Of a stretch of DNA of 48,858 bases, positions 26,720-35,575 are shown piece by piece. The notes under the pieces were generated by a model that saw only the letters and a list, made by a program, of their open reading frames with translations, had not been told where the DNA came from and made no database searches. The stretch is from a bacterium (candidate division B38) B3_B38 (lineage in GTDB: Bacteria; Acidobacteriota; B3-B38; Guanabaribacteriales; B3-B38), in the NCBI GenBank assembly GCA_005223145.1, contig NJBL01000008.1, positions 1 through 48,858 of the forward strand, given 5' to 3'. Each line of letters begins with the position of its first letter. Position 1 is the stretch's first letter. A program made the translations under genes and the position numbers.

Positions 26720-28609
26720 TTACAAGAACCCCTTTTTCAATAAGGTGGCAACGATGACCGATGTGACCGCCATAACTATTACTACGCTATTTATCAACGG
26801 GCTTACCCCTTCTCTCAGAGTCTCCCCTATCAGGTCGCCAACCTTATAGACTGAACAATCACCGGAGCTCCCCCCCTTTCTTTTCCCTCTCTCCATAAAG
26901 ATTCTGGCACCCTGCCAGGCGCCCCCTCCGTTGGTCATAAATATGGAAAGGACAATCCCTGAAAGGACGACCCCTCCCAACAGTCCTCCTAACGCTTCTC
27001 TTCCCATCAGAAATCCCACCATGGGTGGGGTGCCAAGGGCTATAATCCCGGGCAAAGCCATTTCTTTCAGAGAAGCATTGGCGGAGAACTTGGCCACCAG
27101 GGTGAGCCACTTATCTTCCCTTATTCCCTTTTGCTTATCTTTCCCTGGGGATAACTTCTTGCTCATTTCCCTGGAAGCCCTCCTCAGAGAAGATATCACT
27201 AAAGAGGCTATAAAAAAGGGTATCAGCCCCCCCAGGAGGAGACTAGCAATGATTCGGGGGCTTGCTATATCGATTATATCTATCCCTTCCACAGAGTAGT
27301 AGGCAGTAAAAAGAGCGATAGAAGCTACCGCTGAAAAACCGAGGACAAGCCCCTTACTGGAAGAAGCCCTCTCCTCCTCTACCAGGCTCTCCTGACAGCT
27401 AAGAGCCAGAAATATCCCCATAACGGACGACAGGGCCATTGTGGCTACCCCCATTCCAAAAAGCCCCAGAAGCCGGTGAACCAAATAAACGGCCAAGCAG
27501 AGTGTCACAATAGGGACAGCGGTGCTCTGCATTCCTGAAGCAAAACCGCTGATGATATTAGTAGCTATTCCGGTAGAAGCAGAGCGGGCAACCGCCCTGG
27601 CAGGATTAGACCGAACATAATATTCACTGGTGCCCAAAATTGCCATCCCTGTTATTAGACCTAAAAGGCTGACTTCCCATATTTCCGTCCCCTGTGGGAG
27701 ATGGAGAGAGAAAAGATATATCGCCAAGACCAGCAAAGCGAAGGATAATATGGAGGGAATTCCAAAATTTGATAAGAATCCTCTTCTGATTCTCGCAAAT
27801 AAATAGCCTATTACAGAAGCCCCAAAGCCAGCTATTATCAACAGCAATAGGAGCTCCTCCCAGGAAGAACCTCCTGTGGAGGAGTGCATCCCCGTAATAG
27901 TCAAAGCCGCTGCCGAAGCCCCATAGCAGGCAAACAGACCAACGGATACTCCCGCAAAGTTCCCTAACCTATTTTTAACCAATCTGGCAGCAGAAGCCAA
28001 CTCAGGGGAACTTGAGGGAGGGGAGCTTTCCCCCTCCGAGGCTATGGCCCTGATAGCTCCCAGGGCAAACACCTCCCCACTCATATACATTGCCAGGGAT
28101 ACCAGGCTTATGCCGAGGGCAAATCCGCTGATATCTCTCCCTGACAGAAGGTTGAGCCTTAAAGATTTCAATAGAACCCCCATAGCCAACATCCCCAGGC
28201 TGGCGACCAAAAGACCTGTTAATCCAGCCGCCTGATAGGCTATTGTCTCCCGCTTTCTTGCCCACTTCTTTTGCTGCGGTAATCTTTCATCAGTCCTGGC
28301 TGCAATTCTCAAGGTGAAATGCCCGATGATTAGAGAGGCAACTCCCCCCAATAAAAAGGTGCTCCCCATTGCCCAGCTGAGCTGCCAGCCGAGCAGGAAA
28401 AACAAGGCAACCATAACCATACAGAGAGCGGCAAATTGGCGGCGTATGAAACCTTTTATAATATGGTCGGCAACCCGCAAAGTCCCACTGGGAATCCCCC
28501 CCGCTTGAGGTCTCTTCATAAGCCAGAAGAAATGGAGTATAACGACCAGGAGGAAGCTGACTCCCCCCACTAAAAGGACGATCTCCTCTAATCCCATCAT
28601 CTTAATCAC
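26720..28609 (-). CDS. Membrane pyrophosphatase homologue lacking catalytic residues (predicted pseudoenzyme)
   Basis: A 629-residue polytopic protein with about 15-16 TM helices. Its sequence follows membrane H+/Na+-pyrophosphatases: GFIRRQFAAL...GSTFLLGGVASLIIGHFTLRIAARTDER at 53-109, NIISGFASGMQSTAVP at 351-366, GFLMGREALGGLLGGVVLSG at 532-551, MTNGGGAWQGARIFME at 558-573. Active-site motifs are degraded: the DxxxxxxxKxE loop and [21 protein letters not shown] region read as RLVKNRLGNFAGVSVGLFACY (209-229); the DAYGPIADNAGG loop is replaced by SCQESLVEEERASS (404-417), with a deletion of about 40 residues; GDTVGDPLKDTVGP is GDLIGETLREGVSP (591-604). Pyrophosphate hydrolysis is therefore unlikely. 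It sits between pth and rpsF, where other bacteria often have a DUF2232 membrane protein. The GTG start is uncertain; two ATGs lie 9 and 12 nt further in. Confidence 0.85.
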   Translation of the reverse strand: MIKMMGLEEIVLLVGGVSFLLVVILHFFWLMKRPQAGGIPSGTLRVADHIIKGFIRRQFAALCMVMVALFFLLGWQLSWAMGSTFLLGGVASLIIGHFTLRIAARTDERLPQQKKWARKRETIAYQAAGLTGLLVASLGMLAMGVLLKSLRLNLLSGRDISGFALGISLVSLAMYMSGEVFALGAIRAIASEGESSPPSSSPELASAARLVKNRLGNFAGVSVGLFACYGASAAALTITGMHSSTGGSSWEELLLLLIIAGFGASVIGYLFARIRRGFLSNFGIPSILSFALLVLAIYLFSLHLPQGTEIWEVSLLGLITGMAILGTSEYYVRSNPARAVARSASTGIATNIISGFASGMQSTAVPIVTLCLAVYLVHRLLGLFGMGVATMALSSVMGIFLALSCQESLVEEERASSSKGLVLGFSAVASIALFTAYYSVEGIDIIDIASPRIIASLLLGGLIPFFIASLVISSLRRASREMSKKLSPGKDKQKGIREDKWLTLVAKFSANASLKEMALPGIIALGTPPMVGFLMGREALGGLLGGVVLSGIVLSIFMTNGGGAWQGARIFMERGKRKGGSSGDCSVYKVGDLIGETLREGVSPLINSVVIVMAVTSVIVATLLKKGFL

Positions 28610-28637
28610 ATACCCTCTCTCACCAGGATAGTGTCCT

Positions 28638-29201
28638 TTATTGGTTAAAAATATTCATAGCCTGGAGCAAATTTCCTCTCAGAATGCGTATCAGCGCCTT
28701 CTCTGCCAGATCCAAGGCTCTTTCCACCAGGGGCTTCTCTTCCTCGGTGAACTCAGCCAGAACATAGCTGGTCAGGTCTTCGGGTTTAAAGTCTCCCCTT
28801 TTAAGACCTAATCTTATACGGACGAAGCCCTCTTTCTGGAGATGGTCAATAATCGACTGCACTCCCTTGTGCCCACTACTGCCACCTTCCATACGAAGAC
28901 GAATTTTCCCCAATTCTATATCAATATCATCGTAAAGGACTATCAAATCCCCTTCCGAACAACCGTATTTCCCTAAGACCTCCTTGACTGCTATGCCGCT
29001 GCGATTCATATAGGTTGTAGGTTTGAAGAGAACAACTCTCTCCCCTTCTATCTCCCCCTCATAATAAACATAAAGGCTCTCTTCCTTTTCTCTGATAGAG
29101 CTTATACCTGCGACGATATAATCAACAGCAAGGAAACCAAAGTTATGGCGGGTGAGCTGATATTGAGGTTCTGGGTTTCCCAATCCAACTACAATCTTCA
29201 A
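28638..29201 (-). CDS. pth: Peptidyl-tRNA hydrolase
   Basis: This enzyme frees tRNA from drop-off peptidyl-tRNA. Family motifs are VGLGNPEPQYQLTRHNFGF (catalytic His in TRHN), KPTTYMNRSGIAV, LYDDIDIELGKIRLR and GSSGHKGVQSI. The track ORF adds 44 basic residues that are merely the other frame of the acidic rplY tail. The TTG at 29201 (MKIVVGLGNPE) gives 187 residues, the normal size, though its ribosome binding site is weak. The gene is 43 nt after rplY, a common pairing. Confidence 0.95.
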   Translation of the reverse strand: MKIVVGLGNPEPQYQLTRHNFGFLAVDYIVAGISSIREKEESLYVYYEGEIEGERVVLFKPTTYMNRSGIAVKEVLGKYGCSEGDLIVLYDDIDIELGKIRLRMEGGSSGHKGVQSIIDHLQKEGFVRIRLGLKRGDFKPEDLTSYVLAEFTEEEKPLVERALDLAEKALIRILRGNLLQAMNIFNQ

Positions 29202-29244
29202 ATCTTCGGATTTCTTTGGACTATATAACGAAGAGAGTAAAGTG

Positions 29245-29910
29245 CTACTCCTTTTTTTCCTTCGTTTCTTCCTCGGGTTTCTCCTTTTCGACGAGTTCGG
29301 CTCCCTCGGGGACTTCCTCTTCCTCCTCAGCAACTGCCACCTCTTCTACTTCAGGAGCGGCTACGGACACAATTACCTGCTCGGGAGGGCTTAATATTTT
29401 GACCTTCTCATCCACCTTCAAGTCCGCAACTCTAACGAGGTCGCCAATATTCAGCTGTGCGATATTGACCGTTATGTTCTCGGGGAGATTTTGGGGAAAG
29501 CACTCCACTTCCACTTCTCGCTGGGTGAACTCTATAATTCCGCCATCGATTTCCACCCCCTTTGCCTCTCCCTCTAAGACTATGGCTACCGCCACTCTCA
29601 GCCTGGTCTCCATAGATATTCTTAACAGGTCAACATGGAGGAGTTCGCTGGTTACCGGATCTAATTGGAAGTCTTTTATCATCACCTGGTTAATAGTTTC
29701 GGCTCCGGATATCTTAAGCTGAAAGATGGTGTTTTCCCCTGTCTCCAGACTAAGTACCCTCTCTATATCCAAGGGGTTGATTACCAGAGGGATTGACTCT
29801 TTCTTAGACCCATAGACTACACCCGGTATAAAGCCCTTTTGGCGAAGGCGCCGGGCTTCCCCTTTGCCAAAACCCCCTCGAACTTCTGCTTTTAAAACCT
29901 GCCTCTCCAC
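29245..29910 (-). CDS. rplY: 50S ribosomal protein L25/general stress protein Ctc
   Basis: A 221-residue long-form L25 with the 5S rRNA-binding N-terminal domain (GFGKGEARRLRQKGFIPGVVYG), the C-terminal TL5 domain (ITVNIAQLNIGDLVRVADL) and a Glu/Lys-rich acidic tail. The TTG at 29916 abuts the AGGAGG site, so the GTG at 29910 with 6-nt spacing is preferred. It lies between prs and pth, the classical order. Confidence 0.96.
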   Translation of the reverse strand: MERQVLKAEVRGGFGKGEARRLRQKGFIPGVVYGSKKESIPLVINPLDIERVLSLETGENTIFQLKISGAETINQVMIKDFQLDPVTSELLHVDLLRISMETRLRVAVAIVLEGEAKGVEIDGGIIEFTQREVEVECFPQNLPENITVNIAQLNIGDLVRVADLKVDEKVKILSPPEQVIVSVAAPEVEEVAVAEEEEEVPEGAELVEKEKPEEETKEKKE

Positions 29911-29939
29911 TGGCAACCTCCTAAGCCTCTTAACAGAGC

Positions 29940-30881
29940 TTAAAGAAACAGAGAGCTCACCGAGGCGTTATCATGAATCCTTTTAATCGCCTCCCCGAAA
30001 AGGGGAGCTATAGAGAGATGAATTAACTTTGGGCTCTTTTTCGTCCCTTCGGAGAAGGGAATAGAATTGGTCATCACCACCTTCTCCAGAACCGACTCCT
30101 CAATACGCTGTATGGCAGAGCCAGATAACACCGGATGGCTGGCGCAGGCCAATACCCTTGCGGCTCCCGCTTCCTTTAAAGCTCGGGCGGTCTGGCTCAG
30201 AGTGCCAGCGGTATCGACCATATCGTCCACTATAAAAGCGGTCTTTCCTACCACATCACCAATAACGTGGAGCACTTCAGCCACATTAGGTTTCTCCCGT
30301 CTTTTGTCTATGATGGCAATGGGAACCTGCAGCCTCTTGGCATAAGCCCTCGTTCGCTCCACACCCCCGGCATCAGGAGAGACCAGAACTAAATCAGAGA
30401 GATTAGATTTGGCAATATAATCGACAATAACCGGGGCAGCAAATAGGTGGTCAACAGGGATATTGAAAAAGCCCTGAATCTGGGGAGCATGAAGATCCAT
30501 GGTCAGCAGTCTATCGGCATTGGCGGCGGAAAGGAGGTCGGCTACCAGCTTGGCAGTAATGGGCACCCTCGGTTTGTCTTTGCGGTCTTGTCGGGCGTAG
30601 CCATAGTAGGGCATGACAGCAGTTATCCTCTTGGCTGAGGCACGCTTGAAGGCATCGATCATTATCAATAACTCCATCAGATTGTCGTTGACCGGGCTAC
30701 AGATAGATTGAATGATAAAGACATCCCTCCCCCGCACATTCTCCTGAACTTGACAGTAGATTTCCCCATCGCTAAATCTTGAGATGACAATGTCTCCCAG
30801 CTCGATGTTCAGGTACTGGCATATCTCCACCGCCAGCTCCCGATTGGAACTACCCGAGAAAACCTTAAGCTCCTCTTCCAA
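29940..30881 (-). CDS. prs: Ribose-phosphate pyrophosphokinase
   Basis: PRPP synthase, supplying nucleotide, His and Trp synthesis. The 313-residue protein has [15 protein letters not shown], the flexible-loop catalytic region [14 protein letters not shown], the ribose-5-phosphate site [14 protein letters not shown] and the PRPP motif [15 protein letters not shown]. The start is TTG behind GAGG. The tRNA-Gln gene lies 59 nt upstream, so both may be transcribed from the promoter at 31048-31076. Confidence 0.97.
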   Translation of the reverse strand: MEEELKVFSGSSNRELAVEICQYLNIELGDIVISRFSDGEIYCQVQENVRGRDVFIIQSICSPVNDNLMELLIMIDAFKRASAKRITAVMPYYGYARQDRKDKPRVPITAKLVADLLSAANADRLLTMDLHAPQIQGFFNIPVDHLFAAPVIVDYIAKSNLSDLVLVSPDAGGVERTRAYAKRLQVPIAIIDKRREKPNVAEVLHVIGDVVGKTAFIVDDMVDTAGTLSQTARALKEAGAARVLACASHPVLSGSAIQRIEESVLEKVVMTNSIPFSEGTKKSPKLIHLSIAPLFGEAIKRIHDNASVSSLFL

Positions 30882-30940
30882 GGCTCTTTCCTCTCTATTT
30901 AATTTTTGTCCCCCGCAAAAAGGTGGTTCTTACTCTTATA

Positions 30941-31015
30941 TGGCTGGGGCGGGAGGATTCGAACCTCCGAATGCGGGTTCCAAAGACCCGTGTCTTGCCA
31001 CTTGACTACGCCCCA
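30941..31015 (-). tRNA. tRNA-Gln (anticodon TTG)
   Basis: Read on the minus strand, the 7-bp acceptor stem TGGGGCG/CGCCCCA, the D arm AGTCAAGTGGCAAGAC, the anticodon arm with loop CTTTGGA (anticodon TTG) and the T arm GGAGGTTCGAATCCTCC form a complete cloverleaf. The discriminator is G and the CCA end is encoded. The overlapping ORF on the plus strand is a shadow. Confidence 0.97.
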
Positions 31016-31047
31016 GCTTTGGGTTAACTCCTCTCCTTTTTATATAT

Positions 31048-31076
31048 ATTATAATTCAAAATTCTTCTAATTTCAA
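31048..31076 (-). promoter_or_regulatory. Strong promoter before tRNA-Gln and prs
   Basis: On the minus strand TTGAAA and a consensus TATAAT are separated by 17 nt. The -35 box overlaps the stop of spoVG; transcription would start about 25 nt before the tRNA. Confidence 0.75.
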
Positions 31077-31375
31077 AGGTCATTTCCAAGGTTCGGAGAC
31101 AACCCCTCCTCCTTTTCCTGACCACTGACCACACTGTGATACTTCTCTAAGACCTTCGCCTCTATGGATCTCCTTGTCTCATTGTTCAAAGGATGAGCTA
31201 TATCTCTAAAGGTGCCATTCTTCAACTTCTTGCTTGGCATAGAGATGAAGAGCCCATTGGCACCATTGATAATTTTTATATCGCTGACAATGAAGCAATC
31301 GTCAAAGATGATGGAGACAAAAGCCTTCAACTTCTCCTCATTAACAGGAAACACCCTAACTTCTGTGATTTCCAT
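31073..31375 (-). CDS. spoVG: Septation/RNA-binding regulator SpoVG
   Basis: A 100-residue protein with the SpoVG pattern: MEITEVRVFPVNEEKLKAFV, then IVSDIKIINGANGLFISMPSKKL and FRDIAHPLNNETRRSIE. In Firmicutes and spirochaetes it binds DNA and RNA and affects many genes; it does not imply sporulation. It follows ispE, a widely conserved pairing. Its stop codon overlaps the promoter of tRNA-Gln. The ribosome binding site GAGGGGG is rather far (13 nt) from the ATG. Confidence 0.95.
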   Translation of the reverse strand: MEITEVRVFPVNEEKLKAFVSIIFDDCFIVSDIKIINGANGLFISMPSKKLKNGTFRDIAHPLNNETRRSIEAKVLEKYHSVVSGQEKEEGLSPNLGNDL

Positions 31376-31476
31376 TGGACTTAATTACCCCCTCTATGGT
31401 TTGACAATCTTTAAGCTTTGGGTTAAGTAACAGCCAGCCACTATCTGGTAAGGTTTTCCCCTCCCTATAAACCTCC

Positions 31477-32367
31477 TTATTCTATTAGCTGATGGTTGAC
31501 GAATAGAACCCCTTTGCGGTAGTCCTTAATTGTTAAGGTGCGAGTTAATATTACCCTGTATCCCATGGCCATAAGGCTTTTCTGCGCCCTTTGAGCATCC
31601 TTATGCATTTTGAAGAGACCATAAATTGTGGGTCCACTTCCTGACATCAAGCTGCCCTTCGCACCCAGTTCTTTCAGCACTTCTTTCACACTTCTCAGGG
31701 CTGGATAATCGGGAAAAACTACTTCTTCCAAATCGTTAACCATAAGATGCTCGATATCACTCTCCATCAGACAAAAGCCTCTCATACTACTATTATTTTT
31801 CTTCTTTGTCAACACCAAATTCGTTCTCTGATAGACTTCCGAAGTAGAAAGAGAGAAAGGAGATACCACTAAAACTATCCACCAGCGCGGGAGGTCAGCC
31901 AAGGAGTAAAGCTCATCTCCTCGTCCCATACCGAGACAGCTCCCCCCCATAAGAAAGTAGGGGACATCAGCACCTAATTCACGGGCAATAGGGTAAAGGT
32001 CAACCCTGCTCAGGGGGAGAGCCCATAAATGGGTCAGACCCATTAGGGTCACTGCGGCATTGCTGCTCCCCCCGCCCAAGCCAGCTCCCAGAGGGATTTT
32101 TTTGTCAATCTTTACCCTCACCCCCCGATTTATGTTGAAGGACTCCTGTAGCCTAAGGCAGGCGCGATAGACAAGATTGCGGCTGTCGGTAGGAAGCTCC
32201 AGGCAGTTGGTCACTATATCAATTCCCCGGGGTTGTTCCTCTAATTGCATAATATCATATAAGTTAATCGCCTGGTAGATGGTATGAACTTCATGGTAGC
32301 CATCCGTTCGTAGCCCTTTTACCTCCAGAGCTAAATTTATCTTTGCAAAAGAGCGGAGGCTAATCAT
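31477..32367 (-). CDS. ispE: 4-diphosphocytidyl-2-C-methyl-D-erythritol kinase
   Basis: A GHMP kinase of the MEP isoprenoid pathway. The 296-residue protein shows SFAKINLALEVKGLRTDGYHEV at the N-terminus, the ATP-binding motif PLGAGLGGGSSNAAV and the C-terminal motif GSLMSGSGPTIYGLF. It implies isoprenoid synthesis by the MEP route. It is 23 nt after the lipoprotein gene and about 100 nt before spoVG in the same direction. Confidence 0.96.
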   Translation of the reverse strand: MISLRSFAKINLALEVKGLRTDGYHEVHTIYQAINLYDIMQLEEQPRGIDIVTNCLELPTDSRNLVYRACLRLQESFNINRGVRVKIDKKIPLGAGLGGGSSNAAVTLMGLTHLWALPLSRVDLYPIARELGADVPYFLMGGSCLGMGRGDELYSLADLPRWWIVLVVSPFSLSTSEVYQRTNLVLTKKKNNSSMRGFCLMESDIEHLMVNDLEEVVFPDYPALRSVKEVLKELGAKGSLMSGSGPTIYGLFKMHKDAQRAQKSLMAMGYRVILTRTLTIKDYRKGVLFVNHQLIE

Positions 32368-32390
32368 AGGGTAGCTCCTTCAGATATTTT

Positions 32391-33269
32391 TCAACGTCCG
32401 AAGATGATGGGACCCTTCCCTTCAATCTCCTCCAGCAATATTCTCCTTGCTCCCACCGGGGGGACGAAACGGAATGCCGAGCTCTCTATAGTAGGGAGGT
32501 TGCAATCTATCCTGCTGGCGTTTAAGGTCAACTTAACCCTCTCTTTCACCAGAAACACGGTTACCTTGCCCGGCACTTCCCTCCTACCCAACCGAAGGAA
32601 ATTGGAATACTCCACATTAAAGATGCTTTTCTCGGTGGATAAGTCGCGCATACTCCCTTTAAGAAGACGCTCCTTGATGGGGTCTATCCAGTAGGCTGCC
32701 TCCAAAGCGGCATTCTGGCTTCTTGCTATCACCCTGATGAGCAGTGACTTCGGATGCCATTCCACCCTTGTCACCTGATAGTTGGAAAAGGAGAGGAACT
32801 GTCCCATCCATACGAGAAGTAGCTCCTCACCATTGAGCCCGATTCCCAAAATCTTCTTGAAATTCTCTCTGGTAGGGCTCTCGTAGAGATACTCACCCAT
32901 CTCCGGGTAGTAAAGATAGAAGGTGGAGCCATCGGAGACCAAAAGGGTGGTAGCCATCCCCATAGGGTTAAGAATCTCCAGACGGAAAAGGCTGGGTTTC
33001 TTCAGCATCAGGGTATTCTTCGCCTGATAGCTCTTCCCCCTATGTTCCGCCTTTATGGTAAAGAACCCGCCCAGGCTCTCTATTGCAGACCAGTTATCCT
33101 CAATTATTCCCGGATAGAAACCCGCCCTGGAAGCTACTTTTTCAACTACTTCAGGAGGGACGCTAATCGGGCGGACACCATGGCAAGCGGGCAATAGCAG
33201 ACCCACCATCGCCAGGATAACTACCAAAAAGGGGACAGCGAACCTGCTTTGCCAGAGGTGAGCGAACAC
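32391..33269 (-). CDS. LolA/LolB-like outer-membrane lipoprotein (DUF4292-like)
   Basis: The protein has a signal sequence ending in a lipobox (GLLLPAC) and a mature part that resembles DUF4292/LolB-fold proteins: SLGGFFTIKAEHRGKSYQAKNTLMLKKPSLFRLEILNPMG, then SDGSTFYLYYPEMGEYLYE. It is predicted to be lipidated and may bind lipids or lipoproteins. The track start (33368) lies inside the TPR gene and would put the lipid Cys at residue 62; the GTG at 33269 puts it at residue 29, so it is preferred although its ribosome binding site is not visible. It is in an operon with the TPR gene and ispE. Confidence 0.8.
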   Translation of the reverse strand: MFAHLWQSRFAVPFLVVILAMVGLLLPACHGVRPISVPPEVVEKVASRAGFYPGIIEDNWSAIESLGGFFTIKAEHRGKSYQAKNTLMLKKPSLFRLEILNPMGMATTLLVSDGSTFYLYYPEMGEYLYESPTRENFKKILGIGLNGEELLLVWMGQFLSFSNYQVTRVEWHPKSLLIRVIARSQNAALEAAYWIDPIKERLLKGSMRDLSTEKSIFNVEYSNFLRLGRREVPGKVTVFLVKERVKLTLNASRIDCNLPTIESSAFRFVPPVGARRILLEEIEGKGPIIFGR

Positions 33270-33312
33270 CAGAGGGTTATAAAGACAAAAGGAAGGAGTC
33301 CCCCGGCGACTC

Positions 33313-35331
33313 TCAGTTTTCCAGCTTGGTCTTGAGCTTCTCAATTTTTTCCCGCACTTTATTGCCATCTTCTATGCCCAAGGAGATTGCTTTCTCCCAC
33401 TCCTGGAGAGTTTCTTTGAAGCGTCCCAACTTGTAATAGAGGTCACCCAGATGGTCGTGAATCTCCGGGGAATTGCCCTCTTTTTCAACTGCCAGGGTGA
33501 GATATTTCTCAGCCAATTCCATATTGTTCAGCTTGAAATAAGCCCACCCGAGGCTATCCAGGTAGGAGCCATTGTTCACATCGAGCTCGAGAGCCCTCTT
33601 AATGAACCCGATAGACTCCTGGAGTCTGATCCCCATCTCAGCTAACATATAGCCCAGATAGTTGAGGGCTAAGTGGTTGTCGGGGTTGTTGGCTATTACC
33701 TTTCTAAAGGTCTCTTCGGCAAGCTCAAACCTCTTGGTCCTCTCGTAAACACTTCCCATATTGAAAAGGAGGGTGTCGTTTTCAGGAAAGATACTCAAAG
33801 CCTTATTGAGAACCTCCTCAGCCTGCTCATATCTCTTAGCCCTTGTATAAATCTCAGAAAGGGCAATATTAAGGAGGGGATTGTTCTCCCCCTCCTGTAT
33901 CTTATCCGTGATGAGCTTTGTGCCCTCCTCTATTTTGCCTTTCTCACCCAGAATCTCCGCCTTCAGGATAAGAAAAGTATTTGAAGAAGGGGAAATCAGC
34001 ATCTGTTGGTCGCAGATTTCCAGCGCCTTGTTGCTCTCTTTGTTGCGGTGATAGGAGAGGACTAAGTAGGGTAAAATTGAACGGTCAATCCTGGGGTTTA
34101 GCTTCAATGCTTGCTGAAAAGACTGGATAGCACGAGGAAAATCCTGACTCTGGTAATACACAATACCTATTTTTGCCCTTAGGCTCGCCTCCTCATTATC
34201 CCCCAGTTTAATCTCTCCCTTATCTCTCATAGAGAGCAGATGAAGGTATACTGCCAGAGCTTGGGGGTAATCCTTCAAATCGATGTAAAGCTGGGCAATG
34301 TGAAATCGACCATCCACATCGTCAGGATATTTTTCCAGCATCTGGAGGTAAAGCTTCTCCGCCTCCTCATATCTTCCGAGCTTATGATAGGCGAAAGGCA
34401 AGTAGGTAAGAGCAAAGCGGTTATCAGGCTCATAGGAAAGTACTGTGGAGAACTCCTCAGACGCTTTTTCATAATCCTCCCCTTCCAGATACTCCAGGGC
34501 TAAGCTGTTGCGCAAACCGACATCACCAGGAAGAGCTTCCAGCCCCTTCTGATAGGTCAATATGGCATTGGGGGTATCTTTGAGCAACCGATAAACGCTT
34601 GCTAAAGTGGTAATCGCCCGCAGATAGCCGGGTCTTATTTCCAGAGCTTGTTTGAGATTTTCTATGGCAGAGGGGTAATCTTTCTGCTCCAGGTAGTTCT
34701 TGGCTAAATAGAACCTCGCCTCCTCCGATTGGGAATTGCCTTGAAGATATTCATAAAGGGCTTTAATAGACTCCTGATAGTTCTTCTGAGTCAGGTAAAG
34801 CTTCCCCAGGGTCAGGTATATCTCATTGTTTGACTTGTCAAGCTTTAATGCCGCTTCAAACTCTTCTACCGCCTTCTCTGCATACTGGCTTTTATCTTCG
34901 GAATAGAGGAACAGGCTGTAATATACATTCCCTAAAAGTCGGTGAGGGGAAGAGCTCTGAGGGTCAAGCTCAATCGCCTGCTGACAATGGCTTATGGCTT
35001 TCTGGATATATCCCCTCTGGTAATACAAAAGAGCAAGCGACTCATAGAGATAAGATGATTGAGGGTCCTGCTTCAAAGCCTCCTGGTATTGGGTAATTGC
35101 CTCCTCGTATCTACTTCTCAACTGGAAAAGGTAAGCGAGACTGAAACGATAATAAGCCTCTGCCCTTGCTGAAGAATCCTCCTCACTACTCCCCTTGGGA
35201 GCGGAAATCACCTCTCCCGCTGCTAATACTGCGGAGACTATGAGGAAAAAAATGAGAAAAAAGCAAAGGATAGGATTCAAGGGATATGCCTTTTTCCCAC
35301 CCCAGATTCCTTTATAGCAAAGCATTATCAT
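33313..35331 (-). CDS. Exported TPR-repeat protein
   Basis: About 670 residues with an N-terminal hydrophobic segment (LCFFLIFFLIVSAVLAAGE) and at least fifteen tetratricopeptide repeats, for example AEAYYRFSLAYLFQLRSRYEEAI, AISHCQQAIELDPQSSSPHRLLG and AEKYLTLAVEKEGNSPEIHDHL. TPR arrays mediate protein contacts; the partner is unknown. The neighbouring lipoprotein suggests an envelope function. The TTG at 35346 in the track lies upstream of the predicted transcription start, so the ATG at 35331 (or 35325) is preferred. No Shine-Dalgarno sequence is evident. Confidence 0.9.
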   Translation of the reverse strand: MIMLCYKGIWGGKKAYPLNPILCFFLIFFLIVSAVLAAGEVISAPKGSSEEDSSARAEAYYRFSLAYLFQLRSRYEEAITQYQEALKQDPQSSYLYESLALLYYQRGYIQKAISHCQQAIELDPQSSSPHRLLGNVYYSLFLYSEDKSQYAEKAVEEFEAALKLDKSNNEIYLTLGKLYLTQKNYQESIKALYEYLQGNSQSEEARFYLAKNYLEQKDYPSAIENLKQALEIRPGYLRAITTLASVYRLLKDTPNAILTYQKGLEALPGDVGLRNSLALEYLEGEDYEKASEEFSTVLSYEPDNRFALTYLPFAYHKLGRYEEAEKLYLQMLEKYPDDVDGRFHIAQLYIDLKDYPQALAVYLHLLSMRDKGEIKLGDNEEASLRAKIGIVYYQSQDFPRAIQSFQQALKLNPRIDRSILPYLVLSYHRNKESNKALEICDQQMLISPSSNTFLILKAEILGEKGKIEEGTKLITDKIQEGENNPLLNIALSEIYTRAKRYEQAEEVLNKALSIFPENDTLLFNMGSVYERTKRFELAEETFRKVIANNPDNHLALNYLGYMLAEMGIRLQESIGFIKRALELDVNNGSYLDSLGWAYFKLNNMELAEKYLTLAVEKEGNSPEIHDHLGDLYYKLGRFKETLQEWEKAISLGIEDGNKVREKIEKLKTKLEN

Positions 35332-35350
35332 ATCATCTATATTCAATAAA

Positions 35351-35379
35351 ATTATTTCACATTATCTGCTTCAAGTCAA
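35351..35379 (-). promoter_or_regulatory. Probable promoter of the TPR-lipoprotein-ispE-spoVG unit
   Basis: On the minus strand TTGACT and AATAAT are separated by 17 nt. The start would fall about 13 nt before the TPR start codon. Confidence 0.5.
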
Positions 35380-35468
35380 CCAATTTTTTGAATTAAAGAA
35401 AAGCTCTATCTTTTTAGAAAATTGACTAAGATGATAAGCTAAAATCCAGTAGAGGTAAAAAATATCTC

Positions 35469-35496
35469 TTGACTTTTTCCCGTTATATTTTATAAT
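35469..35496 (+). promoter_or_regulatory. Promoter of the fur-feoB-dtxR operon
   Basis: TTGACT (35469) and a consensus TATAAT (35491) with 16-nt spacing. It reads into the iron operon; the Fur-family start codon is about 80 nt downstream. Confidence 0.65.
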
Positions 35497-35508
35497 TATG
35501 GGATAATT
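35494..35508. promoter_or_regulatory. Probable Fur-family operator overlapping the -10 box
   Basis: Inverted repeat AATTAT-GGG-ATAATT, similar in base content and symmetry to Fur/PerR boxes. It overlaps the -10 box and the start of transcription, a typical place for autorepression by the Fur-family protein encoded downstream. Confidence 0.5.
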
Positions 35509-35575
35509 GAGATTAAGTCGCAATAAAAATGGAAAATTACCTTCTCATCTCCTAACCATAAGAGAGGGATTTCCA

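Noticed and set aside
29202-29333. Arg/Lys-rich N-terminal extension of peptidyl-tRNA hydrolase
   Set aside because: It is the second frame of the acidic Glu/Lys-rich tail of rplY; the normal Pth start is the TTG at 29201.
30784-31005. 73-residue ORF ending in GWGGRIRTSE-like text
   Set aside because: It is the antisense reading of tRNA-Gln and of the prs start, a well-known annotation artefact.
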